A stretch of 64,000 nt of DNA from an uncultured Caulobacterales bacterium (GTDB lineage: Bacteria > Pseudomonadota > Alphaproteobacteria > Caulobacterales > Caulobacteraceae), in NCBI GenBank assembly GCA_903840435.1, contig CAIMFV010000061.1, positions 1 through 64,000 on the forward strand. The letters run 5' to 3'. The position numbers and the translations under genes are program-made. Shown piece by piece: positions 16,720-28,173 of this stretch. Every line of letters starts with the position of its first letter. Within the stretch, counting starts at the first letter, position 1. Under the pieces are notes generated by a model. That model ran no database searches. It was not told where the DNA came from and saw nothing but the letters and a program-made list of their open reading frames with translations.

Positions 16720-18753
16720 TTAGGCGAGGCCGACGCTGCGGACTAAAAGATCGATCAGCTTGATGCCAATGAAGGGTGCGACCACCCCGCCAAGGCCATA
16801 GACGGCCAGATTGCGCGCCAACAAAGCATCAGCGCCAATGGGCTTATAGGCGACCCCCCGCAGGGCGAGCGGGATCAGGGCCACGATGACCAAGGCGTTG
16901 AAAATGACAGCCGAGAGGATGGCACTCTGCGGACTGCCCAGTCCCATAATGTTAAGCGCACCCAAAGCAGGTAAGGAGACCACGAACAGGGCCGGAATAA
17001 TGGCGAAATATTTGGCCACGTCATTGGCGATCGAGAAGGTGGTCAAGGCACCGCGTGTGATCAGCATTTGCTTGCCCACCTCAACAATCTCGATCACCTT
17101 GGTTGGGTCACTGTCGAGATCGACCATATTGCCAGCTTCGCGGGCGGCTTGGGCCCCGGTCTGCATGGCGACGCCGACATCGGCCTGGGCCAGGGCTGGT
17201 GCGTCATTGGCCCCGTCGCCGCACATGGCGACCAATCGGCCCTTGGCCTGTTCGTCGCGGATCAGGCGCAGCTTATCTTCAGGCGTCGCCTCGGCTAAAA
17301 AGTCATCAACTCCGGCTTCCGAAGCAATCGCCGCCGCCGTCACTGGATTGTCGCCGGTGATCATCACGGTGCGCAGACCCATGCGCCGCAAATCAGCGAA
17401 GCGCGCCTTCACGTTCGGCTTGACCACGTCTTTCAAGTGAATGACGCCCACGAGCCGCACGCCATCTGAGACCGCCAAGGGCGTCCCGCCGGATCGGGCG
17501 ATGCGATCCACGGCTGCGGACAATTCCGCCGGAGCCTGATGGCGCTCCAAGCCAATGTGGCGCAGGACTGCATCGACCGCGCCCTTGCGCCAAGAGCGCT
17601 CCCCGCGATCCAGGCCAGACAGCCGCGTTGCGGCGGAAAAGGGAATGGGGGTGGCGTCGGCGGGAATTTCAGCTGTGACGCCCTGGGCCTTGGCCAAATC
17701 GACAATCGAGCGCCCCTCCGGCGTCTCGTCGGCAAGCGAGGCCATCAAGGCTGCCAACAGGGCGGCCTCGGCGGGCATGCCGGGTGCGGCGATCACTTCC
17801 GTCGCCATACGGTTGCCAAAGGTGATGGTGCCGGTCTTGTCGAGCAGCAGCGTATCGACATCCCCTGCCGCCTCCACCGCCCGCCCCGATGTCGCCAAGA
17901 CATTGAATTTTAGCAGGCGGTCCATCCCGGCAATGCCGATGGCTGAAAGCAGCCCGCCAATGGTTGTCGGAATCAGACAGACGAAGAGCGCCCCCAAGAC
18001 GACCGGATCAAGGGTCACGCCCGAATAGGCTCCCAGACCCAAGAGGCTCGCCACCGCAATCAGGAAGATCAGACTGAGCCCGGCGAGGAGCACCGCCAGC
18101 GCCAGCTCATTGGGGGTTTTGCGGCGATCCGCGCCCTCGACCATGGCAATCATCCGGTCAAGAAAGCTCGAGCCCTGCTCAGCCGTCACCCGCACCTTGA
18201 TCCAGTCTGAGACTACGGTCGTGCCGCCGGTCACTGCTGAGCGGTCGCCGCCAGACTCGCGGATGACTGGAGCGCTTTCGCCGGTAATGGCGGCCTCGTT
18301 GACCGAAGCGACGCCTTCGATGATCTCGCCATCAGCGGGCACCATGTCGCCGGCCTCGACCAGCACGATATCGCCGATGGCAAGCTTATAGGCCGAGGTC
18401 GGGACCGTGGTTCCCGTCGCGGCGTCGATAATGAGTTTTGCCTTGGTGTCGACCCGTGCAGCGCGCAGAGCGTCGGCTGCTGCCTTGCCGCGCCCTTCGG
18501 CAACGCTTTCGGCAAAATTGGCGAAGAGGACAGTGACCCAGAGCCATCCGGCAATCTGGGCGCTGAACAGCACCGGACGATGGGCAATGCCGTCGGCAAT
18601 GGTGGAGAGGGTGGCGAGGACCGCGACCCCTTCCGTGGCAAGGATGACCGGATTGCCGGTCAAGCGGCGCGGATCAAGCTTGATGACCGACTCGGCCAAG
18701 GCCCGACCGATAAGGTCAAGGCGCGAACCGGAAGATGTAAAAAGGGTCGACAT
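16720..18753 (-). CDS. kdpB: Potassium-transporting P-type ATPase catalytic subunit KdpB
   Basis: A 677-aa type-IA P-type ATPase. Motifs: ITGESAPV in the actuator domain (the serine here is the inhibitory phosphorylation site known in E. coli), [11 protein letters not shown] with the phosphorylated Asp, [16 protein letters not shown] and [19 protein letters not shown] in the P domain. Membrane segments flank the actuator loop and close the C-terminus. It hydrolyses ATP to drive K+ uptake through KdpA. Start ATG 18753 (MSTLFTSSG) is 58 nt after kdpA. Confidence 0.97.
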   Translation of the reverse strand: MSTLFTSSGSRLDLIGRALAESVIKLDPRRLTGNPVILATEGVAVLATLSTIADGIAHRPVLFSAQIAGWLWVTVLFANFAESVAEGRGKAAADALRAARVDTKAKLIIDAATGTTVPTSAYKLAIGDIVLVEAGDMVPADGEIIEGVASVNEAAITGESAPVIRESGGDRSAVTGGTTVVSDWIKVRVTAEQGSSFLDRMIAMVEGADRRKTPNELALAVLLAGLSLIFLIAVASLLGLGAYSGVTLDPVVLGALFVCLIPTTIGGLLSAIGIAGMDRLLKFNVLATSGRAVEAAGDVDTLLLDKTGTITFGNRMATEVIAAPGMPAEAALLAALMASLADETPEGRSIVDLAKAQGVTAEIPADATPIPFSAATRLSGLDRGERSWRKGAVDAVLRHIGLERHQAPAELSAAVDRIARSGGTPLAVSDGVRLVGVIHLKDVVKPNVKARFADLRRMGLRTVMITGDNPVTAAAIASEAGVDDFLAEATPEDKLRLIRDEQAKGRLVAMCGDGANDAPALAQADVGVAMQTGAQAAREAGNMVDLDSDPTKVIEIVEVGKQMLITRGALTTFSIANDVAKYFAIIPALFVVSLPALGALNIMGLGSPQSAILSAVIFNALVIVALIPLALRGVAYKPIGADALLARNLAVYGLGGVVAPFIGIKLIDLLVRSVGLA

Positions 18754-18811
18754 CGATGTCAGCCTTTCAGGGTGACGGAAGGGTTAGCCGCAAGCGCTCA
18801 GCACAGGCGCT

Positions 18812-20515
18812 TCAGCGTAGGGCGTTGAGCATTTGGAAGTGCTCGACCAAGGGTCCGAGCGCTAAGGCCGGGAAGAATTGCAGGCCACCCAAGATCAAGA
18901 TGACGCCGAGCAACAGGCCGACGAACAGCGGTGTATCGCTTCTCAATGTGCCAGCACTTTGGGCAAGTCTTGGCTTTTGCACCACGGCGCCCGCCAGGGC
19001 GATGACCGGGATGAGATAGCCGAACCGCCCGAGCATCATGTCGATGCCAAGGGTGAGGTTCCACCAGGGCGTATTGGCGTTCAGCCCCGCAAAGGCCGAG
19101 CCGTTATTCCCCGCGCCCGACGAATAGGCATAGAGGATCTCCGTCAAGCCATGCGGACCCGAAGCCGAAAGTCCTTTAAGCGCCATCGGCAGCACGGCGG
19201 CGACCGCTGTGAAGCCTAAGATCGCCAAGGGCAGGATGAGGACCGCCAGCATGGCGAACTTGATCTCGCGCGCCTCGACCTTTTTGCCGAGATATTCCGG
19301 CGTCCGACCTACCATGAGACCGGAGACAAACACCGCCAGCAAGGCCATGACCACAATGCCATAAAGCCCCGATCCGACCCCACCGGGCAGGATTTCACCG
19401 AGCTGGATCAAGAAGAGCGAGACGCCCCCGCCAAGCGGCGTAAAGCTCTCCATCAAGGCGTTGGTGGCCCCACAGGACGCGCCTGTGGTCATGGCGGCGA
19501 AGACGGCCGAGGCCGCCGTCCCAAATCGCACCTCCTTGCCCTCAAGATTGACAGCATGGGCAAGTCCTGAATGGACCAGAGCAGGTGTTGGCGAGGTTTC
19601 AGCCACATAGATCAGCCCAGCGGCAACTGAAAGCAAAACGCCCATGGCGACCACGAGCGCGGCCGCTTCCCGCTTCGCACCCGCCATGCGGCCAAAGGCG
19701 ATGACACAGCCAAAGGCCAGGGCGTTCATCGCCACCATGGCGATCAGATTGGTCAGCGGCGAGGGGTTCTCGAAAGGGTGGGCCGAATTGGCGTTGAAGA
19801 AGCCGCCGCCATTGGTGCCGATCTGCTTGATCGCTTCTTGGCTGGCGATGGGGCCAAGGGTCAGGGTTTGCTTGGCGCCTTCGAGGGTGGTGAGGTCGAG
19901 CCTCTGGACCAGGGTCTGCGGCACGCCTTGCAGGATGAGCGCAATCGCCATGACAATTGAGAGCGGCAAGAGGACGTAGAGGCTGACGCGCACCAGATCT
20001 CGCCAGAAATTGCCGAGCGCCTCGCCGCGATGGGCGCGAAAGGCGCGCGCCAGTACGCCGACCACAACAATGCCTGTCGCACCCGACATAAAGTTCTGCA
20101 CCGTCAAGCCAGTCATCTGGGTGAGATTGGTCAGGGCGGTCTCGCCCGAATAGGCCTGCCAGTTGGTGTTGGTGACGAAGCTAATCGCGGTATTAAAGGC
20201 AAGGTCAGGGGACAGGCCTGCCAATTTTAGGGGGTTCAACGGCAGCACACCCTGCCCGATCAAAATCAGAAACAGCAAAAGAAACCCAAGGCCGTTGAAG
20301 ACGAGCAGCGAGGCGGTATAGGCGAGCCACCCCTGTTCGGTTTCCGTCTCAGGTCCAAGCCCTTTCAATATCCCACGCTCAAGCGGGGCCAGACTTCGTA
20401 ACCCCGCCACGGGTTTCCCCTCCAGCGCTTGGGCGATCACCCACCCAAGCGGCCAGGCGAGCCCAATCGCCAATGCGAGCGTTAGGGCGATCTCCGCCCA
20501 ACCTTGCCATGTCAT
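18812..20515 (-). CDS. kdpA: Potassium-transporting ATPase channel subunit KdpA
   Basis: A 567-aa member of the superfamily of K+ transporters that forms the selectivity filter of the Kdp pump. The four filter-like repeats are visible: [54 protein letters not shown] and [14 protein letters not shown]. About ten membrane segments are expected and consistent with the hydrophobic pattern. Start ATG 20515 ([11 protein letters not shown]) lies 15 nt after the kdpF stop. Confidence 0.97.
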   Translation of the reverse strand: MTWQGWAEIALTLALAIGLAWPLGWVIAQALEGKPVAGLRSLAPLERGILKGLGPETETEQGWLAYTASLLVFNGLGFLLLFLILIGQGVLPLNPLKLAGLSPDLAFNTAISFVTNTNWQAYSGETALTNLTQMTGLTVQNFMSGATGIVVVGVLARAFRAHRGEALGNFWRDLVRVSLYVLLPLSIVMAIALILQGVPQTLVQRLDLTTLEGAKQTLTLGPIASQEAIKQIGTNGGGFFNANSAHPFENPSPLTNLIAMVAMNALAFGCVIAFGRMAGAKREAAALVVAMGVLLSVAAGLIYVAETSPTPALVHSGLAHAVNLEGKEVRFGTAASAVFAAMTTGASCGATNALMESFTPLGGGVSLFLIQLGEILPGGVGSGLYGIVVMALLAVFVSGLMVGRTPEYLGKKVEAREIKFAMLAVLILPLAILGFTAVAAVLPMALKGLSASGPHGLTEILYAYSSGAGNNGSAFAGLNANTPWWNLTLGIDMMLGRFGYLIPVIALAGAVVQKPRLAQSAGTLRSDTPLFVGLLLGVILILGGLQFFPALALGPLVEHFQMLNALR

Positions 20516-20530
20516 GGAGATGTTTCCGGT

Positions 20531-20617
20531 TCAGAACCGCTCGGGACGCAGCAGCGCCCAGAGCAAATAGACGGCAAGCCCAAGCGCCGCCGCCGCATAG
20601 ATGAGGTGCAAGGCCAT
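20531..20617 (-). CDS. kdpF: Potassium-transporting ATPase subunit KdpF
   Basis: A 28-aa single-span peptide, MALHLIYAAAALGLAVYLL followed by WALLRPERF. The L-L-R-P-E-R-F ending is the family signature of KdpF, the small lipid-like stabiliser of KdpABC. It starts one nucleotide after the stop of the upstream 26-aa ORF (TGACATG), implying translational re-initiation, and has no strong ribosome binding site of its own. Placed immediately before kdpA, as usual. Confidence 0.9.
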   Translation of the reverse strand: MALHLIYAAAALGLAVYLLWALLRPERF

Positions 20618-20618
20618 G

Positions 20619-20699
20619 TCAGACGCGCCGCAACAGGGACGCGTAGAGCCCAAAGGCCGCGAACAGCGCCAAGCCTCCGACGAGATACGCAAAAACCAT
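20619..20699 (-). CDS. 26-aa hydrophobic peptide preceding kdpF
   Basis: A short ORF beginning MVFAYLVGGLALFAAFGLY and ending ASLLRRV: one predicted membrane span with a basic C-terminus. It has the best ribosome binding site of the operon (GGAGG, 6 nt before ATG 20699), while kdpF has none. It ends 1 nt before the kdpF ATG, so its translation probably feeds kdpF. The pattern G-L-x(2 or 3)-Y-x-x-x-L-L-R recalls KdpF itself, so it may be a diverged KdpF duplicate. Alternatively it is a leader peptide whose role is coupling. No family name is known to me. Confidence 0.6.
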   Translation of the reverse strand: MVFAYLVGGLALFAAFGLYASLLRRV

Positions 20700-20704
20700 A
20701 GCAA

Positions 20705-20726
20705 GCCTCCAGGATCGAGGTCCTGG
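20705..20726 (-). promoter_or_regulatory. Shine-Dalgarno of the kdp leader ORF, overlapped by a hairpin
   Basis: The minus strand carries CCAGGA-(6 nt)-TCCTGG (20726-20709) immediately before GGAGG (20710-20706). The last two bases of the stem are the first two of the Shine-Dalgarno, so the 6-bp hairpin could limit ribosome access. Function is inferred only. Confidence 0.4.
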
Positions 20727-20775
20727 GATTAGGCGCTCACGGCATAAAGGCGCTACCGGCGCTTAGGCGCACGGA

Positions 20776-20792
20776 CATAAACGGGTTATAAA
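20776..20792 (-). promoter_or_regulatory. Putative KdpE operator
   Basis: The minus strand reads TTTATA-ACCCG-TTTATG. Two T-rich hexamers in direct repeat with a 5-nt gap have the same layout as the KdpE site upstream of E. coli kdpFABC as I recall it. A third TTTATG is at 20748-20743. It lies about 80 nt upstream of the leader ORF start, suitable for an activator. Confidence 0.45.
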
Positions 20793-20846
20793 GATGCCCC
20801 CCGACTCGTAGCCCGGGACACTGCGCCGCAGGTTTCAAGTTTGGGG

Positions 20847-22358
20847 TTAGACCGCGCCGGTCGGCGTGACGGTTGGGGCGGGCGCCCCCGGATCTCCGGC
20901 TGGATTTCGGCCCTTGGCAAAACGCATCACACCATCTTCGAGCTTGCCAAACCGGAAGGCCAAAAGATCCAGCGCGTAGTTCTGGTAAACCTTCCACGGC
21001 GCGGTCGTGCCCTGCTTGGGCCAGGCCGCCATGGCACGTTGGACATAGCCTGAGGAGAAGTCGAGCCAGGGCGCGGGCGCCAGATTGGGGTCGTCATTGA
21101 CCGGGCGACATTCGCGCAAGCCATGGCGATCCATATGGCGCATCAAGCGGCAAATATATTCCGCCGTCAGGTCCGCCTTCAGGGTCCACGAGGCGTTGGT
21201 ATAGCCAAAGGTTGAGGACAGGTTGGGCACGCCCGAATACATGATGCCCTTATAGCTAAAGGTGTCGCTCAAGATCAGCGGCACGCCATCCATGGACAAT
21301 TGGACACCGTGCATCAGTTTCATATCAAGCCCTGTGGCCGTGACCACCACATCGGCCTCTAAGGTCGCGCCAGATTTCAATACCAGTCCGGTTTCGTTGA
21401 AGCTGGCAATCTCATCCGTGACAATGGACGCTGTGCCCTTTGACAGGGCTTCAAACATATCTGCGTCGGGGACGAGGCAAAGCCGCTGGTCCCAAGGATT
21501 GTAGCGGGGCGTGAGATGGGTCGCGACGTCAAAATCTGGCGGAAGCAAGGGCCGCAGCCGCTCGAGCAAGGCCTCCTTGGTCTTTTGCGGATGTTTGCGC
21601 GTCACATTGTAGAAATAGAGCTGGAGAAAGACGTTGCGCCAGCGGATCAAGTCATAAGCGAGCTTGCTCGGCAGAATCTTGCGCAACACATTGGCGAACC
21701 GATCCTCTGCCGGGCGCGACACCATATAGGTCGGCGAGCGTTGCAACATGGTCACGTGGGCGGCGCTCTGGGCCATGGCGGGCACGAGCGTCACCGCCGT
21801 GGCGCCTGAGCCGATCACCACAACCCGTTTGCCGCTATAGTCGAGGTCTTGCGGCCAGTGCTGCGGATGGATGATGCGCCCGCGAAACTGCGCCTCGCCG
21901 GGGAATTCGGGGCGATAGCCCTGCTCATAATTATAATAGCCGGAGCACATGTGCAGGAAGTTGCAGGCGACTTGGCGCGCCTCCGCCTCGCCCTCGACCC
22001 GATAGGTGACAATCCATTGGGAGCGTCGACTATCCCAGGCCGCTGCTTCGACGCGATGGCCGGTACGAATGTGGCGGTCGATCTTGTAGGCCTTGGCCGT
22101 GTCTTGCAGGTAGCGCAAGATGTCTGGACCGTCAGCAATGGCCTTGGCCTCTTTCCAGGGACGAAATGCAAAGCCCAAGGTGTACATGTCCGAATCGGAC
22201 CGAACGCCGGGATAGCGAAACAGGTCCCACGTCCCCCCCAGTTGCGACCGCCCTTCAAAAATGGCGTAGGTGCGACCAGGGCACTGGGCTTGCAAATAAT
22301 AGCCCGCGCCAATTCCAGACAGGCCTGCGCCGACAACGAGAACGTCCAACTCTTCCAT
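20847..22358 (-). CDS. Flavin-containing monooxygenase, Baeyer-Villiger type
   Basis: A 503-aa NAD(P)H/FAD monooxygenase. The FAD Rossmann motif is VVGAGLSGIGAGYYL near residue 8, the NADP motif VVIGSGATAVTLVPAMA near 180, and between them the Baeyer-Villiger fingerprint F-x-G-x3-H-x3-W-P is intact as FRGRIIHPQHWP. Such enzymes insert oxygen next to ketones or oxidise soft heteroatoms. The substrate is unknown. It is transcribed away from kdp's promoter region (same strand, upstream) and has no obvious metabolic partner beside it. Confidence 0.88.
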   Translation of the reverse strand: MEELDVLVVGAGLSGIGAGYYLQAQCPGRTYAIFEGRSQLGGTWDLFRYPGVRSDSDMYTLGFAFRPWKEAKAIADGPDILRYLQDTAKAYKIDRHIRTGHRVEAAAWDSRRSQWIVTYRVEGEAEARQVACNFLHMCSGYYNYEQGYRPEFPGEAQFRGRIIHPQHWPQDLDYSGKRVVVIGSGATAVTLVPAMAQSAAHVTMLQRSPTYMVSRPAEDRFANVLRKILPSKLAYDLIRWRNVFLQLYFYNVTRKHPQKTKEALLERLRPLLPPDFDVATHLTPRYNPWDQRLCLVPDADMFEALSKGTASIVTDEIASFNETGLVLKSGATLEADVVVTATGLDMKLMHGVQLSMDGVPLILSDTFSYKGIMYSGVPNLSSTFGYTNASWTLKADLTAEYICRLMRHMDRHGLRECRPVNDDPNLAPAPWLDFSSGYVQRAMAAWPKQGTTAPWKVYQNYALDLLAFRFGKLEDGVMRFAKGRNPAGDPGAPAPTVTPTGAV

Positions 22359-22400
22359 TCGGTGTTCCGCCCTGGCTTTTTAGCTTATCGGCGATCACCT

Positions 22401-22425
22401 TAGCAGCGCCTTCTTCGGCGCGCTA
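22401..22425 (-). terminator. Hairpin between the hybrid kinase and the monooxygenase gene
   Basis: TAGC-A-GCGCC / GGCGC-GCTA forms a 9-bp stem with one bulged A and a 6-nt loop, 22 nt past the hybrid-kinase stop. No T-run follows on the minus strand, so termination is only a possibility. Confidence 0.35.
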
Positions 22426-22447
22426 CCGTGCAGCGTCTCAAGGTGGG

Positions 22448-25027
22448 TTAGCCCGCGACACCGCGTTCAACGGGCTCTGCGTCCGTGTCGCTATAGGTCC
22501 ATTTTGTCAGGGCCTCAGCGAGCGCAATGATTGTCACCGGCTTAGCCACATGGTCGCTCATCCCAGCGGCGAGGCAGCGATGGATGTCGTCTTGCGATGC
22601 GTCGGCGGTAATGGCGATAATGGGAATATTGGCGTTCGGGCCGCCGCCCCGCCGGATCAGGCCTGTGGCTTGCAGTCCATCGACCTCGGGCATTTGAACG
22701 TCCATCAGGATCAAATCAAATCGCCGAACCGTAGCCAATTCGACAGCATGGGCACCGCCGCGCGCCTCGGTACACTCAAAGCCAAGCGCTTTGAGGAGGG
22801 TGCGGAACAGGTCGCGGTTTTCCTGCCGGTCATCGACGAGCAAGATCTGCAGGTCGCCAGAGTCGATATGGGTCGGCGGAACGGAGGCCGGCGCCGTTGT
22901 CGCTTCCGGTGCATCTTCAGAGGCGGGCGCGGCAACTTCAAAGCTGAACTCCGCCCCTTGGCCGAGTTGAGAGACCACCCGCACCTCACCGCCCATGCGT
23001 TCGACCAGACTTTTGACGATGGCAAGGCCAAGTCCAGTGCCGCCAAAGCGGCGATTGACCGCACCGTCAGCTTGGGTAAAGCGCTCGAACAACCGATCGA
23101 TCTTGTCAGGCGCGATGCCGCAACCCGAATCCTTAACGGCAATGGCCAAGCGACCCGCCTCGCTCAGATAGCGCACGGTCACCCTGACCTCGCCCTCCGA
23201 CGTGAATTTGACGGCATTGTTGAGGAGGTTGAGCAAGACCTGAACCAAACGCGAGCTATCGCCCAGCACCGCACGCGGCAAGACGCCATCGACCGAGAGA
23301 TGGAGGTCGAGCCCCTTGGCCTTGGCCGAAACCTCTGCCAGTCCGACCGCTCGCGCCGTCACCTCCATCGGATCGTAGGGGTGCGGGTCAAGGACGACCT
23401 GGCCCGCTTCAAGCTTGGAGAAATCCAAGATCTCATTGACCACCCACAAAAGCGCTTCGCCGCCATCGCGGATACGCCGGATCTGTCCGCGAATTTCATC
23501 GGAAAGTTCGCCCCTCGCCGATAACAGATCGGCATAGCCGATGACGGTCGTCAAAGGCGTGCGAATTTCGTGGCTCATATTGGAAAGAAACTCGGCCTTG
23601 GCGACGCTGGCGGCTTCCGCCTTGGCTTGGGCCGAACGGAGCTTCACCACCAAGCGCCGCTGGAGGAAGATCATAATCCCCGCGCCGAGCACCAAGAGCG
23701 CAGCAAGTCCGATGACAAAGGTTTGGCCCCGCTCCACCTGCTCGCGCAGTTCCAGATTGCGCCCAAACTCGTCAGAGACCTCTCTCACAGCGGCGCGCAC
23801 GCGCTGGGCGGAATCGATGGAGGTGGCATTGACGAGCTTGTCGATTTTGGCGGCAGCTTCCGCCACCTTGCCTTGGTCGGACAGCACAGCGGCTTCGAGC
23901 ACCGGAAGTCTGCGGAACGCGTTGGGTGGAATATCGCCCTTCGCCTTCATGCGCTGCAAAATCTCAAGGTCACGGCGAGCGAGGTCCATGTGGCCCAGCT
24001 CAGCATTGGCGATGCCTCGAACGAAAAACAGCTCAGTGCTCGGCTTTCCGAGCGCTTCAAGGTCCTTCGGCAATTGCGGATTATCAAAGCACTTCAAGGC
24101 CGATTGTGGCGTGCCGAAGACGTTTTCCACCCGCGCGCAAAGTCGGGCAGCATAGATGACAGAGGTAAGGTCCCCCTCCCGCTGTGCCATAGCGAGGTAG
24201 CGCTCTTCGATTTCGCGCGCCACTTTTTCGTCGCCAACCGCGATCTCGACCCAGGACATGTCAAAGACGTCTTGGCTGTCTGCCAAGGGAAAGCCCAAGG
24301 AGAGATAGCTATCAGTTTCGCGCTTCAGCATGCGCGCTGCGTTGACCACTTCCGAGTGATAGAGAAGTTCAAAGGCCCTTACGTCATCGACAGTGGCAAG
24401 GGTCATCATGCCTTCAATGTCGTGATTGGGGACCAGGGCTTCGGCCTTGGCGGCATAGGTCATGGCGTCGACCATGTTCCCGTGCGCCACAAACACCTCG
24501 GCGCGCCATAATAGGGCGTGGGCCTTCAAGTACCAATCTGAATTCACCGCCTCCATCGCCTTCAGGCGCCCATCGGCGGCCGGGTCGCCATGGAGCCACT
24601 TGACGACATCGCGATCATATTTGGCCACCGCGACGTATCGGGCTGAACCTTCGGCCGTGGCGACCTTCAAAAGAGCGTCATTCCACCGCCCAAAACCAGC
24701 AGCGTCTTCACGCTGAAGATAAACCTCTGCGGCATATTGCAGCCGCACATATTTGGAAATTCCCGACAGGGTCAGGGCCTTGGCGCCAAATTCTTCGACG
24801 GCCTTGGGGAAGGGAGTCGCCTCATTCGTGGCGATCAGCTTGTCGACAATGTCGGTAATTTCTTTGTCGGAGGTGTCCTGGGGCGCCGTTTGAGGGGCGG
24901 CCGCAAAAGCTGGCCCGTGAAGGCTAATGGCCAGCGTGCACGCGCAGATCATCACGGAGCTTCGCAAGACATTGCCCGCAATAAGCGCTTGGAATTTAGA
25001 CGCAGCGCGCGGACCGAATACCGGCAT
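22448..25027 (-). CDS. Hybrid histidine kinase/response regulator with periplasmic TPR-like sensor
   Basis: An 859-aa membrane kinase. Residues 1-45 carry a signal/anchor (VMICACTLAISLHGPAFAAA). Residues ~50-410 are an all-helical repeat region of TPR character facing the periplasm. A membrane span FVIGLAALLVLGAGIMIFL lies near 435-455. The HisKA site is SNMSHEIRTPLTTVIGYADL (His near 485), followed by a HATPase with NLLNNAVKF, DSGCGIAPDKI and GTGLGLAIVKSLVERMGG. The C-terminal receiver has LLVDDRQENRDL and LILMDVQMPEVDG. No output regulator is adjacent, so it is an orphan kinase. Stimulus unknown. Confidence 0.9.
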   Translation of the reverse strand: MPVFGPRAASKFQALIAGNVLRSSVMICACTLAISLHGPAFAAAPQTAPQDTSDKEITDIVDKLIATNEATPFPKAVEEFGAKALTLSGISKYVRLQYAAEVYLQREDAAGFGRWNDALLKVATAEGSARYVAVAKYDRDVVKWLHGDPAADGRLKAMEAVNSDWYLKAHALLWRAEVFVAHGNMVDAMTYAAKAEALVPNHDIEGMMTLATVDDVRAFELLYHSEVVNAARMLKRETDSYLSLGFPLADSQDVFDMSWVEIAVGDEKVAREIEERYLAMAQREGDLTSVIYAARLCARVENVFGTPQSALKCFDNPQLPKDLEALGKPSTELFFVRGIANAELGHMDLARRDLEILQRMKAKGDIPPNAFRRLPVLEAAVLSDQGKVAEAAAKIDKLVNATSIDSAQRVRAAVREVSDEFGRNLELREQVERGQTFVIGLAALLVLGAGIMIFLQRRLVVKLRSAQAKAEAASVAKAEFLSNMSHEIRTPLTTVIGYADLLSARGELSDEIRGQIRRIRDGGEALLWVVNEILDFSKLEAGQVVLDPHPYDPMEVTARAVGLAEVSAKAKGLDLHLSVDGVLPRAVLGDSSRLVQVLLNLLNNAVKFTSEGEVRVTVRYLSEAGRLAIAVKDSGCGIAPDKIDRLFERFTQADGAVNRRFGGTGLGLAIVKSLVERMGGEVRVVSQLGQGAEFSFEVAAPASEDAPEATTAPASVPPTHIDSGDLQILLVDDRQENRDLFRTLLKALGFECTEARGGAHAVELATVRRFDLILMDVQMPEVDGLQATGLIRRGGGPNANIPIIAITADASQDDIHRCLAAGMSDHVAKPVTIIALAEALTKWTYSDTDAEPVERGVAG

Positions 25028-25064
25028 GGCCCATCCTCTTGACCTAGTCGAGGCAGAGCCTCCG

Positions 25065-25104
25065 AACCGCGACTTTTCCCAGGTCGCGGTTAAGCTTTAG
25101 CTTA
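25065..25104. terminator. Two adjacent inverted repeats between the hybrid kinase and tRNA-Leu
   Basis: AACCGCGAC/GTCGCGGTT (25065-25073 with 25083-25091) is a perfect 9-bp stem with a 9-nt loop. It is followed directly by the palindrome TAAGCTTTAGCTTA (25091-25104). A short TTTT lies beyond on the plus strand; no T-run lies on the minus strand. They may end the tRNA transcript or lie in the kinase leader. Confidence 0.4.
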
Positions 25105-25186
25105 TTTTGGTCAGTTGGAGGCGATTCCGCGTTATCCTCAAACCTTTTGGTCGAGCCGAGGGGACCTAGGTCAGATAAAACTGCGT

Positions 25187-25271
25187 TGGTACGGGCGGTC
25201 GGGGTCGAACCGACACTCCTTTCGGAACCGGATTTTGAGTCCGGCGCGTCTGCCAATTCCGCCACGCCCGC
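25187..25271 (-). tRNA. tRNA-Leu, anticodon CAA
   Basis: An 85-nt tRNA with encoded CCA (25189-25187). The 7-bp acceptor stem is GCGGGCG with CGCCCGT (G-U at the first pair). The anticodon stem CCGGA/TCCGG encloses CTCAAAA, giving anticodon CAA for UUG codons. The long variable arm TTCCGAAAGGAGTG is expected for leucine, and the T arm is GTCGG-TTCGACC-CCGAC. All elements fold without gaps. Confidence 0.97.
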
Positions 25272-25343
25272 ACAGCCGTTGACGACAGAGCCCCCTCCCC
25301 TAATGGCTCTCATGACGAAGATCAAGCGCTCTGCACGAAGTCC

Positions 25344-27022
<1,679 letters not shown>

Positions 27023-27035
<13 letters not shown>

Positions 27036-28036
27036 GGGCTCACCCGCTGTTCGATGGCGCCAAACACGGATCGGCCTTTTGGCCCCCGCATTTCGATCCG
27101 GACTTCGTCGCCATATTTGAGGAAGGGCGTTTTTGGCGCCCCATGGTCTAGGGTCTCGACCATGCGCTGCTCCGCAATACAGGCATAGCCAAGCCCGCCC
27201 TGGGAGATGGGTTTGCCCGCGCCGCCGTCTGCGCCCCGATTGGACACTGTGCCCGATCCGATGATCGAGCCCGCACATAAGGCCCGTGTCTTGGCTGCAT
27301 GGGCGATAAGGGTTGGGAAGTCGAAGGTCATGTCGACGCCCGCATCCGGCGCACCAAAGGGCTTGCCATTGAGAAAGACCTCCAAGGGTCCGTTCAACCT
27401 CGCCCCATCCCACATGCCTGTCAGGTCGTCGGGCGTTACCACGACGGGTGCAAAGCTTGAGGCCGGCTTGGATTGGAAAAAGCCAAAGCCTTTCGCCAGT
27501 TCATTCGGGATCAGGTTGCGCAACGAGACGTCATTGACCAAGGTGACCAGCCGGATGGCTTTTGCTGCCTCCTCACGGCTCGCGCCCTGACGCACATCGC
27601 CGACAATGACTGCAACCTCGGCCTCAAAGTCGCAGCCATAGTCCTCCGACGCCAAGGGGATTGGATCACGAGCGCCCAAAAACCCGTCGGAACCGCCCTG
27701 ATAGATCAGGGGATCGGTCCAGAAACTATCTGGCAGTTCGGCGCCGCGCGCCTTGCGCACTAGGGCGACGTGATTGACATAGGCTGATCCATCCGCCCAC
27801 TGAAACGCGCGCGGTAAGGGAGCGGCGGCATCGTGTTCGTGAAACCGCTCTCGCAGCGCCCCTCCGGTCTCGAGGCTGAGGGCAAGGGCGCGTAACGGCC
27901 CCTCGACCTCCTCCCAATTGTCCAACGCCACTTGCAAGGTCGGCGCAATGGTATGGGCTGAGGTGGCCCAGGCGAGGTCGGCGGAAACAATGGCCAAGCG
28001 ACCATCACGACCGCCCTTGAGGGAAGCGAGTTTCAT
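27023..28036 (-). CDS. Fumarylacetoacetate hydrolase (FAH) family protein
   Basis: A 337-aa FAH-fold hydrolase. The metal-binding acidic residues are visible in EDYGCDFEAEVAVIVGDVRQGAS, and the core includes VNDVSLRNLIPNELAKGFGFFQSKPASSFAPV and AGSIIGSGTVSNRGADGG. The N-terminal domain resembles fumarylacetoacetase-type proteins of proteobacteria. It probably cleaves a C-C bond in a beta-diketo or oxo-acid substrate, as in aromatic degradation. No tyrosine-pathway genes are adjacent, so the substrate is open. It is co-transcribed with the amidohydrolase. Confidence 0.87.
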
Positions 28037-28173
28037 GCCGAAAACTTAATCATGCCAAAGCGGCTCTGCACAAGAGGCGGCGCGCAGCCTCTCGCCGTTC
28101 GGCACGAAGCCTGATAGAGCCCGATCGCTCTAAGATTTCACCTGACCAAAATTCGGAGCGGGGGCTGCGACGC

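Noticed and set aside
22166-23524. 452-codon frame on the plus strand over the hybrid kinase
   Set aside because: Antisense shadow of a clearly coding histidine kinase; low-complexity composition without a recognisable fold.
25044-25325. 93-codon frame containing GVAELADAPDSKSGSERSV
   Set aside because: This is the well-known false translation of a tRNA-Leu gene, which lies at 25187-25271.
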